Part shown: one piece after another, positions 45,701 through 57,096 of the stretch
Layout of the letters: each line of letters opens with the position of its first letter
Numbering within the stretch: position 1 is the first letter of the stretch
From: Lutraria lutraria
Taxonomy: Eukaryota; Mollusca; Bivalvia; Venerida; Mactridae
Direction: 5' to 3'
Length of the DNA stretch: 64,000 bases
NCBI GenBank assembly: GCA_964023205.1
Contig: CAXIEG010000217.1
Location: 23,141 to 87,140, forward strand
The notes under the pieces: generated by a model
Told to the model about the DNA's origin: nothing
Databases searched by the model: none
What the model saw: the letters and a program-made list of their open reading frames with translations, nothing else
Made by a program: the position numbers and the translations under genes

Positions 45701-48700
45701 TTTACCCCCAGTTCTTTTTATGGGGAGCAAATGTCCTATGTGCCATTGGGGACAGATGTCCACATTCCCATTTTTTCATTTGGGGGGGGGGGGGGCTTAT
45801 GTCCAGGGGGCTAATGTCCTACACTCATTTTATTCTATTAAGAAAGTTTGGTGCATTAATTAGAGGATGACTGGTAATTACTAACCCCTCCACCTTGTCA
45901 GTTTGATTCCTACACTGGACCAGACAAATCATACATGTAAAGTTGCTGTCCAGCTAACTTAGGGAACGTCGATGGTTCTACTTAGTGTAAGCCTTGGGTC
46001 TTCCTATAACAATACAGCTGCCAGATGACCTCGGCTGTTGGTGCATCTTTAACCCAGTGAAAGTGTTTAAACATTTATTATACCCCCCCCCCCGCGCGAA
46101 GGTAGTTTGAGAGTGGGTATATGGTAGTGACTCTTTCGGTCTGTCATTTGTTGGTCAGCCTGGTCAAAATCATAATTTTTTGGAGCAAACTACTTTCACA
46201 TTCTGTAAGCGATTGGAATGAAACTTGAAATATGTAATCACCATTATGTGTAGATGTGCAAGACACAATTTTCATGCCCACTAATTCACACATTACAGAG
46301 TTATATGCTCTTGAACTTGGCCATATAGAGTATTATAGTGTACTATTGCATTCTTAGTGTCGAAGCAGCCGTGAGGGTATTAGTCACTTCTGTGACAGAG
46401 CTCTAGTGTTAACATTATTATAGCTTGGAAGTAAAGTATAATTTACCTATCACACTGCAGAGATTCTTCTGGTGAAGCCAGTTATCTTATACCTGTTGGG
46501 GGTTCAGATGAAACTGGTTTGTTTGGTAGCATAACAGTGTTTGAAGAACTTCTGTCACAAGGATTGCACGAGAACTTTGATGATATTGTTTTTGCATGTG
46601 GCAGTGGGGGTACAGCCTGTGGACTGGCTATTGCTAACTATCTGACTGGTAGTAAATTAAGGTAAGAAAACAATACAGTCAAATTTGTGAAAGTCCAGTC
46701 TTTTAAAAATCGTAATTGATTGTTCAGAACCAAATGTTTTCTCAATAAAAGCCACCTGTCAATGAAGGCAACAATGTGTCTTTCTCAAGTGTGGCCTTTG
46801 TTCAGAGGTTTGATTTTTATTGTAAGTTTAGTGACTTCTTTAAAGTAACTACCATAAATTTAAAACAGAATTATCTTTAAGGTTCTGGAATTCTCATCGA
46901 AGTCAATAATAGATAAACAGAGATCTGTACATCAGACAAGTGAAACACATTTTTTAGTTGTGCTAATTGTTTTCTGTGCTTTATTCTAAGGCTTGACTGT
47001 AATAGTACAGTTCATTTCCTGCAACTATTATAGCCTACATGTGCCTGACCAGTATAATGAGGTACTGTACTTGTACAGGTATAGAATAAAGTTGATCAAC
47101 ACCTGTGCTGTAATCTATGATCTATACCATGTTTAATTACAGAATTCATGGTGTCGTTGTCAGTGATCATGCTGGCTACTTCCATCATCATTGTAATGAA
47201 ATGATACAATACTTAGGGCTAAATGTAAGGTCAGAAGACATTCTGGATCTTATAGAAGGTCATAAGGGCAAAGGTTACGGAATATCTACACAAGAGGAGT
47301 TAGGTTAGTATGCATGTATTCTAGATCACGTGATCTATTTCTAAATCTTTGTTTTGGATCTCCTGTCATATGATTGATGGTCTAGTGGTAACACACTGTG
47401 CTACTGAACAAAAGGTTGTGTGTGCGAATTTCAGCTATGCCTTACAAATTTCTCAGGGATGCTTTTTCAGTGTCCCCACTCCAACTACCAGGCCAAGTAC
47501 TGTGTCTAGAAAATCACAGGAAAAAAGACTATGCATGTATTGTTGCTTTACGCTGGGCATTTATAAAGAGCCAAGGAAAACTGTTCAAAATAAGAGTATG
47601 GATATAAATGCCGGGTTCTCCTTTATCTTCTCTCCCCTAGCTGGCCCCGAAATTCAATAGCTGTTGATTGGGCTGTTACACATTGGATAAAAATTGCTTT
47701 GGAGCTAGAGACAAGTGCCATAGAATATACCTGCCATTGGTCAATTTCAGAGATGAAATTTGAACCAGCCAATCAGATACCTGGGTTAATAGGCTGGTTC
47801 CCCCAGCTTAGCTTCATAATCTTAGCCACATGTTTATGTGTTTTATTGATGCTGGATCCTGTAAGTTCTCAGTTTAATACACTTTTCCATCATGTTAATG
47901 AAGACAGGTTTGGTACCAGCTGTCGCTAAAAGTCATTATAAGAGCCTTTGATATTCTAGCGGTGTAATTATCATACACTGAGATGTCTTGCAGTTATTTT
48001 CTTATCTGTGCAATATCACGTATCCATGTGCAAGGTTAATTAGCCAAATCATTACCTCTGTATCTTGAGGGTGTGTTTATAATTCCCATCACGAAATAAC
48101 AACAACTAGAGACTCCAGACCTACAATTTAATGCATTAAGAAACCTGTCTGAGACTCCATACATCAATAAAAATCATGTCACAAAATAATTGCAGTAAAA
48201 TGCAAATTTTTCAACATCTAATAAAAACTCTCTACTCGGAACATATTGTTGACTTCCCCTTCAAATGGAATTCATGAAAACATGAAATTTTCTTGAACTA
48301 TTCAGGAATAGTTAATGAAGTACATGTATGTTATTTGACGGGGGTTCTATTAACAAAATTCTTTAATACCTTTATCATGTAAATTATGTGGAAGACAAGT
48401 TTTGAACTCTTCAATAATATGTCAGACATGGAACATACAAAGGTGATCTTTCAAAGTAGTGTGCAATCTGCACTCTTTCGGCATTGACCTTTGTCCTAGA
48501 GGTAAAGGTCATTTAGCTCAAAACTCCATTTTTCATTCATTTGTCGATCTAAATCAACAATGTTCTGAAAGCGGGGCGTGTGTTTTTTAAGTGCAAATAA
48601 AAAAATAAAAAAACAACACTATTGTAAAACCTGTGTCTTTTAAAACACTGCTATTGATTATTTAGAAAAAAAAATGATTTCAGAATTAAGGTCACCTGTC

Positions 48701-49452
48701 AATAAGGCAACATTTTGCCTTTCCAGGGGGTGGCCTTTGTTTGCAAGTTTGACTGTTGTTTTATTTTATTTACTGCAGATTTTGTTGTTAACATTGGTGC
48801 AACAACTGGAATCATGTTGGATCCAGTGTACACAGGCAAAGCAGTGAAAGGAATGGTTGATGAACTTAACAAGAATTCTGATATGTTCAAAGGGAGCAGA
48901 ATTCTTTATCTACATACAGGTATAGAGTTTGCTATTATTAGTATTATAAATACTGTCAAAAAAGCTTTCGTATAAATAAGAGTTAAAAACAATTATTTGT
49001 TTCAAGTTACCTAACCTACTCTGATTTTTCCTCGCTACCCTAGAATTTTTATTTGGCCCTATGATCGGTACATCCATGTTCTTGATTTTATACATTTCCC
49101 TACGCTTTCAAGAGCCAAAAGATTGCTGACCAATGTACCCTATTTTTAATGGCCATGTAACCAGAAACAAACGTATTCTTTAGGCCTGACGACATTTGTT
49201 ATTTATTTATGATGATACTTTGGTACTAACAAAATTAATATTTTTAATTATGGTATTGGTGTGCATTTAAGTTAGGCTTTGTATGTTATTGCTGTAATGA
49301 AAACCTGTTTTTATGGTATCATTTCGTGTTTTTCTTTTCTAGGTGGAATTTTTGGATTGTACGATGGCACTATACAAGATACTTTGAAACAACCTGGATC
49401 AATTACAAATTATGTGAAACAATGGAAAAATAAGTCAGACTTTCCATTATAA
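42725..49452 (+). CDS. D-cysteine desulfhydrase-like PLP enzyme (ACC deaminase family)
   Basis: Eight coding exons: 42725-42910, 43286-43399, 43666-43824, 45153-45289, 46461-46661, 47143-47303, 48779-48919 and 49343-49452. All have GT-AG introns and consistent phases, giving 402 aa. Fold type II PLP enzyme: the KRDDLTGCTLSGNKVRKLEF block carries the predicted PLP lysine Lys100 (last codon of exon 2), and GSLQSNHCRA supplies Ser127-Asn128, 27 residues later as Lys51/Ser78 in ACC deaminase. CGSGGTACG is the phosphate-binding loop. At the two positions reported to separate ACC deaminases (Glu, Leu) from desulfhydrases (Ser, Thr), this protein has Thr338 (DPVYTGK) and Thr366 (HTGG), spaced 28 as in the plant enzyme, so D-cysteine to pyruvate, H2S and ammonia is the likelier reaction. 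The Ser/Lys/Arg-rich first ~35 residues may be a mitochondrial presequence. Confidence 0.92.
43100..43261. repeat. Family C MITE, rearranged copy in intron 1
   Basis: TGTAGCCTTTATTCAGATGT, AATGGCCTTTATTCAAAGG and the right end AACACAGGTTGACTG then TA are family C. Between them, 43209-43235 carries GGGTTCTCAATAACAGCAGG, the terminal sequence of the 16608 element, suggesting a nested insertion or chimera. Confidence 0.65.
43872..44051. repeat. Family C MITE, best full-length copy
   Basis: 180 bp. CAGTCAAACCTGTGAATAAA at the left end, ACACAGGTTTGACTG at the right, TA on both sides. Sub-terminally it has the 18-bp tandem pair GGTCTTTATTCACAGGAT / GGTCTTTACTCAGAGATG. It is in intron 3 of the desulfhydrase gene. 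Confidence 0.85.
44678..44856. repeat. TIR element with AGAGTCAAA repeats
   Basis: ATATCAGGGCGCTCCC at the left is inverted as GGGGAGCCCTGTTATAT at the right. CAAGAGTCAAAA is repeated about every 35 bp inside. It is intronic in the desulfhydrase gene. Confidence 0.65.
44883..45043. repeat. TA-flanked TIR element
   Basis: CAGTGAACCCCCTGAAAACG at the left and TTTTCAGTGGTTTTACTG at the right, with inner TTCCTGAAAATCAG / CTGAAAACCGTGATT. Relatives are at 7560-7685 and, degenerate, at 45345-45500. It ends about 110 bp before exon 4. Confidence 0.6.
45666..45823. repeat. Nested inverted repeat with poly-G run
   Basis: GGACATAAGCCCTCC ... GGTAGGACATTTACCCCC at the left, and GGGGGCTTATGTCC ... GGGGGCTAATGTCCTAC at the right, enclose a run of about 14 G. 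The duplicated GGACAT[AT]A[AG] end motif gives several possible pairings. Confidence 0.6.
45855..46075 (+). repeat. Degenerate SINE-like repeat
   Basis: GATGACTGGTAATTACTAAC with AGTTTGATTCCTACACTGG resembles a decayed tRNA-like head. The body (GATGACCTCGGCTGTTGG) has no match elsewhere in the window. Confidence 0.35.
46082..46410. repeat. Unclassified dispersed repeat after a C-run
   Basis: It starts at an ACCCCCCCCCCC run. GAGAGTGGGTATATGGTAGT ... TCGAAGCAGCCGTGAGG resembles common molluscan interspersed sequence. No TIR or coding frame was seen. Confidence 0.35.
46676..46815. repeat. Family C MITE, truncated, intron 5
   Basis: CAGTCAAATTTGTGAAAG at the left and GTGGCCTTTGTTCAGAGGTT at the right. 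It begins 15 bp after the exon 5 donor (exon ends at 46661). Confidence 0.6.
47365..47570 (+). repeat. SINE-like tRNA-derived repeat
   Basis: TGATGGTCTAGTGGTAACAC (A-box) and GTGTGCGAATTTCAGC (degenerate B-box). It lies in intron 6 of the desulfhydrase gene. Confidence 0.5.
48640..48756. repeat. Family C MITE fragment before exon 7
   Basis: AAGGTCACCTGTCAATAAGG, TTTTGCCTTTCCAGGGGGTG and the right end TTTGCAAGTTTGACTG. Its end lies only 22 bp from the exon 7 acceptor, so it may contribute to that acceptor's branch/pyrimidine region. Confidence 0.6.
49005..49180. repeat. Family D-like repeat, intron 7
   Basis: TTTGTTTCAAGTTACCTAAC ... TTTTTATTTGGCCCTATGAT ... GCCATGTAACCAGAAACAAA. The ends approximate the TGTTTCTGGTTAC termini of 26391. 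Confidence 0.5.
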
Positions 49453-49865
49453 TTTATCTTAATACTGTGATATATTCTGACTATCAGTTATCCCGGTGGT
49501 TTTAGCTTAGTTATTGTACATATACTCAGGAGTCAGGAAGGCATTAGAAAATATTTTAGGAAATTGAACTACATTGTATTGTCATGATTGTCGTTCGCTA
49601 AACATGGATGAATTTTGATGCAGACCAAAGAACTACATTTTCTACATATGCTTCGCAATTGTTAGATTAGCTGCCATTTTATGTTGCAGTGCAATTCTAA
49701 GTAAGACAAGTTTCCATAAGTATTTTAAGTACTTTGATTATTTTTCGTTGACTACTTGGTGAACTGGAATTTATGAGCACCTGTACAAGTAATGGCAAAT
49801 TCTATAATGTACTAAGGTTGTTGATATATATATTATGTACCATGATGTAACAAATGTAACAGCTG

Positions 49866-49871
49866 AATAAA
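49866..49871 (+). terminator. Polyadenylation signal of the desulfhydrase gene
   Basis: AATAAA 414 bp after the stop codon, in AT-rich DNA, followed by the TTTTGACACACTTTG stretch. It is a canonical hexamer at a plausible distance. Confidence 0.55.
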
Positions 49872-49973
49872 TTTTGACACACTTTGAATAATCCTTGCCA
49901 AGATGCTTGCTCAAATGAACCAAATGAACTCACTATTTATTATTTTAGTTTTCCTTTACCCACTTGGTTAGAT

Positions 49974-50472
49974 CAAAGACCTATACATACATAGATAAGA
50001 AACTCCTGTAAGTGCCTGTAGAAAATGCTATTTTTGCACGCAGCAGATCTTTGAATTTTGCAAACTACTTAAAATTTGAGCAAATCTCATTAATGAATTT
50101 TAAACCATGTCATTAAGTACTCATTTTTCTGATGCAAGAAAATATTTTCAATATGATTTGTTAAGAAATTTCTTTGAAATTATTACTTAAATTCAACCAG
50201 TATAGCAGGAAAATGACAAAATGTACAATATAAGGTTCATTCAGGGGCCTTTGTATTTTGCATAAAACTTTTTTTTCAGTGCTCCAATTTTTATCAACTA
50301 GGTATCATTTTGTAGGGAATGTCTTGCTCTATTGCAAGATATAATTTACTTTAATATATCTTCAATAGAAAATGACCAATAAGCAAACGTGATTTTGCGA
50401 GATTTTGTCAATCTGCCGCGTGACTTTGCGAGATTTAGAATAGTTGCTTATCTATGTATGTATAGGTCTTTG
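49974..50472. repeat. Family A-related MITE with 7-bp target duplication
   Basis: CAAAGACCTATACATACATA then GATAAGAAACT at the left, inverted at the right (TTGCTTATCTATGTATGTAT then AGGTCTTTG). GTTAGAT flanks both ends (49967-49973 and 50473-50479). The terminus is alignable with the CAAGGACTTATATACATACA end of family A. Confidence 0.85.
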
Positions 50473-50786
50473 GTTAGATGAAAGAAATATTGTACATGTC
50501 AATTACTATTATATTCGTATATTTTGCTCATGCATGCTTTCTTGTATTTGTGATCTCATTTATTGAACGTGATGCTGTATATGTACTGGAGTCATCTAAA
50601 GGTGCTATTTGTGGATATTTGAAGACTGTTGAATTGTACACTGCGCGAAATTACAGTAATTGTTGCATGTTTCACATTCTGCCCTATTATTTGATTCTGT
50701 TATCTGTTTGAAAAACACATACTCCTCTATATTATGCAGTATTAAATTCTATGAACTTTTGGTAGTCTTATTGATTTGATCTTATC

Positions 50787-50981
50787 CAGTCAACCTTGTG
50801 AACAAAGGCCATCCTCGGAAAAGACATAATGTGGCTTTAATGGGCATGCAGCCATTATTTGGACGTCATTATATTAGAAATGGTCAATGACGTTTTTAAA
50901 TAGAATGACCTTTATTAGCAGGGTGGCTTTATTAACAGGGTGGCTTTTATTCGGAGGTGGATGCTTACACAGGTTTGACTA
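50787..50981. repeat. Family C MITE with a third 18-bp unit
   Basis: CAGTCAACCTTGTGAACAAA to ACACAGGTTTGACT. The sub-terminal tandem is three units here: GACCTTTATTAGCAGGGT / GGCTTTATTAACAGGGT / GGCTTTTATTCGGAGGT (50918-50960), against two in the full-length copy at 43872. Confidence 0.75.
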
Positions 50982-51174
50982 TATACACATTAACTTTAGC
51001 GAATCTATAAAATAAAATGTGTGTTAGTCCTACCAGGTCAGGCCATAACAAAGTTATGTTTCTAATCATTTGACCAAAAGAAGTTGGTTACGTTAGGTAA
51101 GTCGCAAAACTCTTCTCATCTTACTGACCCAGTCTTTGCTTCACCCTAGCTCTAGCATTTCAAGGCTAGTGATA

Positions 51175-51285
51175 CACGGCACTAAATGTAATAGGAGGAA
51201 AATAATGTACCCGATATGGGCTCTAACCTGTGACCTAGCTGCTTGCAAGTTAGATGCTATACAAACTGAACTATAGGGCTGTTAA
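51175..51285 (-). repeat. SINE-like tRNA-derived head, minus strand
   Basis: On the minus strand, TATAGTTCAGTTTGTATAGC then ATCTAACTTGCAAGC and GGTTAGAGCCC resemble A- and B-boxes of a tRNA-derived SINE. The GACTTGCAAGCAGG word at 14127-14140, part of a similar head, supports this. Confidence 0.5.
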
Positions 51286-51325
51286 TTTTAAATATTACAG
51301 CCAATTTATAAATACAATTACTACA

Positions 51326-51531
51326 CACTGTATTTTCATTCGGCTCAATTTTCGTGTTTTTTTTTTATCAAAATGGCTATTTTGTGGGGACATAAATTTG
51401 TGGATTTTGATTTTTGAAAAGAAATGCCTTATCTCTACATTTATATTCGTTGGGATTAGATTCGTGGATGAGCCTACCCACGAAATGCATGTAATTAAAT
51501 CCCCAACGAAAATTATAATGATTCCACAGTA
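51326..51531. repeat. Family B MITE, copy 4
   Basis: The same TTTTCATTCGGCTCAATTTT ... AAAATGGCTATTTTGTGGGG ... AAATCCCCAACGAAAATTAT ... GATTCCACAGTA layout as the other copies; the left terminus is slightly degraded. Confidence 0.8.
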
Positions 51532-52435
51532 CCATTGACCATCAGACTGTTTCTGAGTAAAAGATTTAAACCATGTTTGCTCCTCTCCACCCTGGTGTTT
51601 AAATGGGTACCTGTGAAGGAAATAAGTCAATGTTCCGTTTCCGCCTACGGCACCGAGTGTTAACAGACGACCTATAACCCAGTGATCGAGTTAGTAACTT
51701 GTGAAAGTCGGTTGAATATGTATATAAATTTCAGACTATAATCCTATCCTTTTACCTTTATATACTGCTACATAAGAATTAATTGTCTCTGATAAAGTAC
51801 TCTGATAAAATCAGTTGTGTACATTATAATATATATCAAAGGTTTTTGATCAATTGTTTTTGTCAGTTTAAATATGAAATGAAATTTAAATATTAGATAT
51901 CTTATCAAAAAGTGACTCATAGTCACTTATTTAGTATGCTAGGTTTGTTAATTTGACATCTAATTAAATAATGTTTACAAAGCTAGATCTATCTTTCTAA
52001 TTCATATAATATATATAATTTGATGGCATAAGTTAATATTGATATTTATATTTCTGCGGCATTCTGATTAAATTACATATAACAAAGTAATTGATATACG
52101 TCTCTGATTGTATGTTATCTCCATGTTTTATCTATATATTTTTGCATTGTTACTGGCAATTTCTATTGATTGATGAGTCATATATATGTATGTGACAGAT
52201 GCCAATAACTATTTCTGTTATCTATATAGGCACCCATACTTTCAATTTATTTTTTCTGTAAAATAGATGTAGAAAAAGTTGACAATATATTATAATACAG
52301 TGATTATGTCTGAAAATAAAACTTGAAAGAGTGATCGCCGAAAAACAATAATATCGCACAAATTTAGTGGTCTTTAACCGTAAATAAGTTTACCTGGACA
52401 CCGTTTACGTTGTTTATGTTTGGAAATGCGATAAT

Positions 52436-55400
52436 ATGCCTAGAAATGCTCATTCGTCGGAGAAGAAAAATGGTGGGAAAGGTGAGGAATCATGATGCTT
52501 TTCTCATCTCTACTTAAACTCAATACTTTAAAATCTTTCCGTTTATCTGTCATTGAAAAAATCCAGGTTACCTGTTTTGCTCTATACACGGACATCATTT
52601 TTCGGATACAATGTTGCTATGTCGCGGATTTTCTAGATTTATTATATTCAATGGAATGTTGTTCATCTAAATAGTTCATCTTTAAATATGATGTTTCACA
52701 AATTGATATAGATGTTTGCAGGTTTCGCACTAATGAATATTTTGTTTATAAATTTAAAATATTCATGAACGGTAAGTATATTGGTAACAGCTGTCATATG
52801 CTTTACAGTTGGCTGCAGTTTTACAGTTTACTGCATTTGATTAACTTTTATGAGAAAAATTTGCAATTTTGTAGAAATATTCAATGTTTCTGTATGAAAC
52901 AATTACCATTTATTGAGTAACATACAGTATTTCATATAATAAATTATAGCCCCTTTTATCTGTATATTCTTCTTGTCTACTTTTAAATCACATCTTGCAA
53001 ATACATTTGTATTTACTTTTTCTCTCCTATCCTTTTCTGTTTTTAATTTCTTGCACAGACGTGCACCTGCACATAATACACAAAAGTGGAGTGTTACAGT
53101 ATACTTATATAGATAGATAAGTTGAATAATTTATTTTTCCATAGTTATTGTACTTAAAGGGAAAAAAAGGTTCTGATGAAGTAGTTGTATTGACTAAATA
53201 AAACCACCGTACATACCTGTTTCTGCTGCATGCTCATAAAAGTTTGGTACTTTTATTTTTTTTGGCTGTTGAAACGCATGGAAACTGGAATGGTGAAAAA
53301 GTGGATGTACTGTTCAATATAGGATCGCAGGGAAATATATTGCTTAATTTGAGTTTAGTACCGGTATATTTAAGTTCATAAACACCCGATTACAGCTGTC
53401 TGAAATTATCGAGCATTGCAATGTATTGCAGCATTCTTTCGATTTCATTTTAGCTATATTTAGTAGTTGCAAATCCATGTTAAGTCCTTGTTGTTACATA
53501 TTTTCTTTTTTTCATATTTTTGTTGGGTGATTTTTTTCTTCAATTTGATGGTTGGATTAATCAATTATTCTCTCATGTATTTAATCAATTCACTGAAGTT
53601 GTTCAAGTACACTGGATCATAAAGATTACCAGGAAGTTAGTACACATACATGTACTAGTACATTTCTCAATCAATAAATGTAGATTGTCAGTGATATGAA
53701 CAAAGAATTATTACTATGCACTGAGATATTATCTTAGGGCAATTAAGAAATGTTTGAAATGTTGTGAAAATGCGTACATCGTTGTTGATTTAATACTACA
53801 AATAAGTAAAAAAATTAAGTTTAAAGAATAAAAGATAAAAGAATCATTACTATAGTAAATTGCAATCTTAAGAGTCCAGAATAATAGTCATGCTAATTAA
53901 GGGTAACTTAAGCAATAAAAATATGGTAGGCTTTGACATATCTTCTGTACCAAATTTTAAAGAACACCAATATTTGATACTAAAATTAAGTTTTACTGTT
54001 AAAAACGTTGGGTGTACGGAAACATGGCGATTTGCAACATAACTGCCGTATACAAATAACATGGGGATATGAAGCAGGGCACTCAATTGACGATTGATTC
54101 CCCTCCTAAAATAATATACTTTTTCCCCTATTTTTGATAAAAAAAATATTTTGGCTTAAATGGTTGATGTTAAGTTATCAACCTTAAATTAATTGTATAT
54201 TAATGTACATGTGTATATAATATATTTAAATACAGCTATTTTTTGCTTAAAATGTTTATTCCCCTTTTTCCTTAAAATGATGCAAATTTCCCTGGGCCCC
54301 TTCCCCTAAAGTGCTGCTAGGGCCCTGTGAAGGCTGAGGACTCTCTGTTCTATGTTTATAAAAGTGAACAACAATAGATGAAATATAAGTAAAGTATAGT
54401 AATGAGAGTATATTATTTGCGACTTTCTTAGTTTTAAATGGTTATTGAGGTGAATGGTGATGATGCAGAAGGTAGCAGGTCAAAATGCCAGTGCCCCCAA
54501 GTCAAATAGCCCATTTGGTCAAAATGTCCCAATTAAAAAAATAATTGTCTTAATTGAATGCAAAGTTGTATCGATAGATCGCGGGTATACAAATGTTTTT
54601 GGCCTGTCTATTTGTACCAAACTTTAACCTTACTTTTTGTATTTAGTGGAATTTTTCTTTTTTTTCAAGAATACTGGTATAATGATGCTTATTATCTCAT
54701 TATTGATGAACATTGAAGTTGATAATTTAATGACAATAACATAAAAAAGAACAAGATGCATCATATTCATGATTAAAACCAATGTTAGTAGCCATGATAT
54801 AATATTATACAATCATGTATATTATTGTTGGTTCTTGTTAACAAAAGTGTCTCTGAGTGCAGCATTAGTGCAGTCTAGCAATACAACTGTAAGTCATTCT
54901 GTTATACCCTTGAACAAATAATCACACACGAAAACACATGAAAACAAAACAATTTGTGATTAGGTGCTAAAAGCTTTTGTGCATTACATGCCAACTGTAT
55001 CCTTCTGATTGAGACATTTCCAATGATGAGCAGGCAAGTTTCTAGTACATGGAGTGATAATTTATTCATTACTGTACAAAGCTGTAATTGTTGATGTCAA
55101 TTTGTTTGCAATTGTTGGAAGTTTCTGGTTAATTGAAATCCTAATGTAACAGAACACCTTTGGGAAAGTAAGAAGGATTGCTCTATATGCAGTTCCTAGT
55201 GAATGTCACATCAGCAGATACTTTTTGCTGATTACATCACTGTCTTCAAATATGGCAATGGTTGTTCCAATTTGCAACAAATTGATTAATTATTGGTATT
55301 GCATTGAAATACAAATCTAGAGCAAAAATTAATGTTATATTGTAATCATTTTTCAGACTTAAAAGCCATTGACAAGAATTATAACATTATGATTTCAACT

Positions 55401-55884
55401 TAATTCAAGCAATACTTAGGTTAAGATACAATTATTTTATACCGGGTAAGCATCCTCACTGCTAAAATTGTTATCTCAAAATGGGGTGGACAAATTTTTG
55501 AAAGTGTTTATAATTTTAATAGGTTTCCATGATAGAAAATGAATTACCGCGAGATTTTTAAAAAACAATAACATTCCTTAAAGTATTTTTTTAGCCTATT
55601 TTCTGTGGGGAACTTCTGAAGATGTTGGCCATCAGTGTCACTTTCGTACTGAAAAAAAACTCTTGTGCTGTATTGGTCTTGAACGAAAGCTGGTGCTAAA
55701 TCGTATTGACTATGGAAGAGTAGGACAACATTTGATTGACAGTGTGGCCTTTATGTGGAGGTGGGACTTGAATGTTTGATTGTTTACATGCATATAACAG
55801 TTTACTTAACCTTGATTTCAGGAGTAAAATCAACATGGTCAATCAGGGGATTAGTTGGAAAGAAATCACCAGAAAAGAACCTGG
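52436..55884 (+). CDS. Probable first two coding exons of an unidentified gene
   Basis: Exon 52436-52481 (ATG, then donor GTGAGG at 52482) encodes MPRNAHSSEKKNGGK. Exon 55822-55884 (acceptor TTGATTTCAG, donor GTAAAA at 55885) continues in phase as GVKSTWSIRGLVGKKSPEKN plus LG. The second exon is 63 nt and phase-symmetric. The predicted start is very basic and polar (Lys, Ser, Arg), with no signal peptide or recognised domain. The rest of the gene would lie to the right of the window; no further exon was found up to 64000. The protein family is not recognised, and the model rests only on two splice-consistent pieces. A chance pairing remains possible. Confidence 0.4.
53371..53490. repeat. Family A MITE, right-end fragment
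   Basis: AAGTTCATAAACACCCGATT ... TAGTTGCAAATCCATGTTAA and GTCCTTG match the interior and right terminus of the 59223 copy. The left terminus was not found. Confidence 0.65.
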
Positions 55885-56167
55885 GTAAAACATTTAAACC
55901 ATATACATGTACTAACAGTTGACAAGTAAATGACTGAACTCCAGTTATGTAATTAATTCTAGCTATAATCATCAAAATGAAAACAAAAAGTCTTTAGAAA
56001 TTGAACAACATTAAAACATGCAGAAAATCAGTGCTTCTACCATTGAAGGTTTACACTTTGGGTCTGCCTCCAATGTTTAAGCTTGACCTTCGGTGCAGTG
56101 TTATACCCTGAATGAAACAGGAAGACCTGAACAGACTTTTATGTTAAATAAACACAGTTATCAAATA

Positions 56168-56300
56168 CAGTCAAACATTTGCTAGTGTCCACCACCGAAT
56201 AAAGGCCACCCTGTGAATAAAGGCCATTCTTTTAAAAAACATATATATTGAAACAAAAGGTCACCTGTCAATAAAGGCCACAGTATGTATTTCCCAGGGG
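56168..56300. repeat. Family C MITE, left part
   Basis: CAGTCAAACATTTGCTAGTG, AATAAAGGCCACCCTGTGAA and AGGTCACCTGTCAATAAAGG. It breaks off at CCCAGGGGTGG near 56300. Confidence 0.65.
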
Positions 56301-56954
56301 TGGAATGGAAGAGAGTGTACATATTTGGATATATCTGGAGTTTAGTACCTTTACACTGACCAAGGCTTTGACAATAATTATGTAGACAGTTTCCTGTTTG
56401 GGAGCATAGCTAGCATGAGAATTTTCCTGCGACTATGGAATTAATTCTGAAATTCATTTTGTCTGAATTCATTTGTCAACTTCTTTGACTGGAGTGTGGG
56501 GATTCATGCAGGCTACGGAAATGAGTAAATTGGCTGTTCAAGAGTACCGGTATGATAATAAATAAAATGTTCTGTAATAAATGGCATTAAGTGTCCTAGG
56601 TTTGTACGATTGTTCTAGTATTAATTTTAGTAATGATTTCCTGTTTTTCTACTGAAAGGTAGTGAATTGTTTTAGCATATTATCCTAAGGCTACAGAATA
56701 GTCATGTTTGTGGTTACCTGGCCAAAACCATTTTTCTCAATCCTTTGTGTAAATACAAGGTTAGATTTATTCCCAAATAAGTACATCCTTTGAATAATGA
56801 TATTGGAAATTTCAGTATTAGTGCCAAAAATTATATAATGGTGGTCCGGAAACCACAAACATAAAACTTTTTTCAGGCTTTGTGACTTGTTTTGTATTAC
56901 TACTCTCACACAGAGTTTCTTCACTGAATTCCATCATTTCCTGTTTAAAAATGT

Positions 56955-57096
56955 CTGCAAAACACAATGAAGGCCACTTTTTGGAAAGACAAAATATGGC
57001 CTTCATTAACAGGTGGTTTTATTTAGGAAGTTATTTTGCTCTAAATAATCAATGATGGTTTTAAGGATACAGCCTTTATTCACAGGGTGTCTTTGT
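56955..57096. repeat. Family C MITE, internal part
   Basis: AATGAAGGCCACTTTTTGGA ... ATATGGCCTTCATTAACAGG ... CAGCCTTTATTCACAGGGTG. Both termini are eroded. Confidence 0.55.

Larger units (their letters stand above)
49872..52435. other. Intergenic region after the desulfhydrase gene
   Basis: No coding exon was seen. It contains a family A-related element (49974-50472), a family C copy (50787-50981), a minus-strand SINE-like head (51175-51285) and family B copy 4 (51326-51531). From 51700 to 52400 it is AT-rich without features. Confidence 0.6.
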
